Source of the DNA: Onstottus_B arcticum
Lineage (GTDB): Bacteria > Acidobacteriota > Blastocatellia > UBA7656
Reading direction: 5' to 3'
Length of the DNA: 64,000 nt
Assembly: GCA_038040485.1 (NCBI GenBank)
Contig: JBBPIE010000023.1
Span: 50,781 to 114,780, forward strand
How positions within the stretch are numbered: the first letter of the stretch is position 1; every line of letters starts with the position of its first letter. The notes beneath the pieces were generated by a model that was not told the DNA's origin, did no database searches, and worked only from the letters and a program-made list of their open reading frames with translations. The position numbers and the translations under genes were made by a program. Shown here piece after piece: positions 62,652-64,000 of this stretch.

Positions 62652-64000
62652 TCATTGACACGCCCCGACACCGCAAATGCAGGTGTCGTCGCGTATGTCT
62701 CGGTCCTGAATTACACACCGCACTGTGCCCGGCGGGCTTTGCAACGCTGCGTTGCCCGACGGTGGGAAACTGCCCGCGGATAAGTCGATCCGCACTCGCC
62801 TGTCGGCGGCGATGTGCTCCAGCCGGATGGTGTCGCCGGCGCGGGTAATCTTGCCTCGACCGGTGAAGATCGTGCCGTGACAGCACCACCGATAGTCGCC
62901 GGTGATGGTGTTGAACAGCACCGTGTTGTTGCAGCCTTCGAAGTCATCCTGCAACCTGCCGTTGAAGACTGAGATGGTGAAACTGCAAGTCGCTGTGTTG
63001 CCGGAAGCGTCAGTCGCCGTGCAAGTGACTGTTGTGACGCCGACCGGGAAGCAAGTGCCGGAAGGCGGATTGCAGACTACCGTTACACCTGGGCAGTTGT
63101 CGGTCGCGGTGGTCGTGAAGTTAACGACCACACAAGGATCACCGGGCGTCGGAGTCACCGCCGTCAGGCTACATGAACAGGTGATTGTCGGTGCCTGAGT
63201 GTCGTTGACCGTGACGGTGAACGTGCAAGTCGGTCCGCCGCCACCGCCAATGGGAGCGGATGTGCCCAGTATCTGGAAGAGTTGATCTGGACCATTCTGA
63301 GTCGGCAGACAGGTGGATTTCCTCCCAAATGCGGTACAGCCGACCCCAAAACCACCGCCCGGATTGCGCCACGCAGCACCCGAGTTGGAGATCGTCGTGC
63401 GGTTGTCCCAGAACCACTGGCCACCGCCAGTGAAGTTCTCGTTAGCCTGTACACCAACCCAGTACGTGCCTGGCGAGAGCACGGCGGGTACCGTCAACGT
63501 AATAGTCAAATCGCCTGCCACGTCTACTATTGGTGCGCTTGTCGCGGTATAGACAGGCGCTCCTGGCAGGGTTGCAGAGTCAGAGTAGATAACAACGTTG
63601 GCGGAGGTTGCCGTCGCGGCGTTGCTGTATTCCCCGACGACGAAGACCTGCTGGATGGTCCAAGTCTGTCCCGCAGGCACAACGAAGTCGTCAGCCGCCT
63701 CGGTGTCGAAGGCATCGAAACCAGCCTCAAAGTTCTGAGAGGTGACGCCACCAGGAGTGGGCGCCGCATTGTTGGTCTGATCATACAGAACTGCAAACAC
63801 ACTCTTTGGTAGAGATGGCGGCGGACTCTTTGGCGAACCACTACCGCTATTAGAAGTGGTTAGCTTGGCTCCGGCGCCGATGCCGCCTTTGACCGCATTG
63901 GCTCCAGCTTTCCCTGCGCTTGCGCTTGAAGCCTTGGCGTCAGGCACCACAAGCTTTGCCCCGGTTTCCGGTTTGGCGGGCGTTGGAGCGGTGGAGCCAT
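62652..64000 (-). CDS. HYR-domain secreted protein (N-terminus beyond window)
   Basis: The frame is open to the right edge (position 64000), so the start lies outside the window. At least 449 residues are seen, beginning in a low-complexity Ala/Pro/Lys/Gly stretch. A beta-rich domain with EAADDFVVPAGQTWTIQQVFV and SPGTYWVGVQANE (lectin/PEP-type surface pattern) follows, then one HYR domain (ATDNCPGVTVVCNPPSGTCFP). The final 100 residues (FNGRLQDDFEGCNNTVLFNT, then DDTCICGVGACQ) are almost identical to the end of the gene at 36603. It is likely exported. Confidence 0.85.
   Translation of the reverse strand, partial: GSTAPTPAKPETGAKLVVPDAKASSASAGKAGANAVKGGIGAGAKLTTSNSGSGSPKSPPPSLPKSVFAVLYDQTNNAAPTPGGVTSQNFEAGFDAFDTEAADDFVVPAGQTWTIQQVFVVGEYSNAATATSANVVIYSDSATLPGAPVYTATSAPIVDVAGDLTITLTVPAVLSPGTYWVGVQANENFTGGGQWFWDNRTTISNSGAAWRNPGGGFGVGCTAFGRKSTCLPTQNGPDQLFQILGTSAPIGGGGGPTCTFTVTVNDTQAPTITCSCSLTAVTPTPGDPCVVVNFTTTATDNCPGVTVVCNPPSGTCFPVGVTTVTCTATDASGNTATCSFTISVFNGRLQDDFEGCNNTVLFNTITGDYRWCCHGTIFTGRGKITRAGDTIRLEHIAADRRVRIDLSAGSFPPSGNAALQSPPGTVRCVIQDRDIRDDTCICGVGACQ

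Overview
The window looks like chromosomal DNA from a GC-rich, aerobic, heterotrophic bacterium, most likely Acidobacteriota (Blastocatellia-like). This is an inference from gene content: CRTAC1/UnbV-type beta-propeller proteins, HYR-domain secreted proteins, many TPR proteins, an aa3-type oxidase operon with two subunit III genes, and frequent TTG/GTG starts. No rRNA, tRNA, CRISPR array or intact insertion sequence was seen.

Layout. 1-3.6 kb: end of a cytochrome c oxidase operon (subunit I tail, two subunit III genes, a subunit IV-like gene, a DUF420 assembly-type protein and small membrane proteins). 3.7-17.5 kb: accessory and metabolic genes, including a SnoaL-like secreted protein, a HEAT protein with an inserted lipoyl/HlyD-like segment, a ferredoxin, a secreted caspase-PEGA-TPR protein next to a FecR protein, a VIT1/CCC1 transporter, an LLM flavin oxidoreductase, Cys-rich EF-hand proteins, an M28 peptidase, an isopropylmalate-dehydrogenase-family enzyme, a retropepsin-like protein and a LON-substrate-binding protein with a leaderless-type promoter. 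17.5-25.4 kb: thiamine genes thiS, thiG, thiE and thiD, split by rnhB and a 1042-residue TPR protein. 25.5-36.5 kb: sigma factor, hemA-hemC with a ccsA/hemX-like gene, Crp/Fnr regulator, MFS transporter, BoxB/PaaA-like diiron protein, AlaX-type editing protein, cysE, folP. 36.6-64 kb: very large secreted or membrane proteins (two HYR paralogues, three FG-GAP/UnbV proteins, a PMT-like TPR protein, a pentaheme cytochrome-TPR protein) and a run of an asparagine-synthase-like enzyme, a radical SAM enzyme and a FAD oxidoreductase that could form a small biosynthetic cluster.

The most notable observation is at 50.5-52.5 kb. Two divergent neighbouring genes each carry one in-frame TGA exactly where their families have a redox cysteine: CxxU in an AhpD/carboxymuconolactone-decarboxylase-like protein, and UxxC in a DUF3179 protein. 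Each TGA is followed at bacterial-SECIS-like distance by a perfect 7-bp hairpin with a G-starting apical loop (GUU and GGUCU). I interpret these as two adjacent selenoproteins, possibly one selenium-dependent redox module.

A second theme is intergenic architecture: seven long inverted repeats of unrelated sequence sit between genes across the window. They look like members of several dispersed palindromic repeat families.
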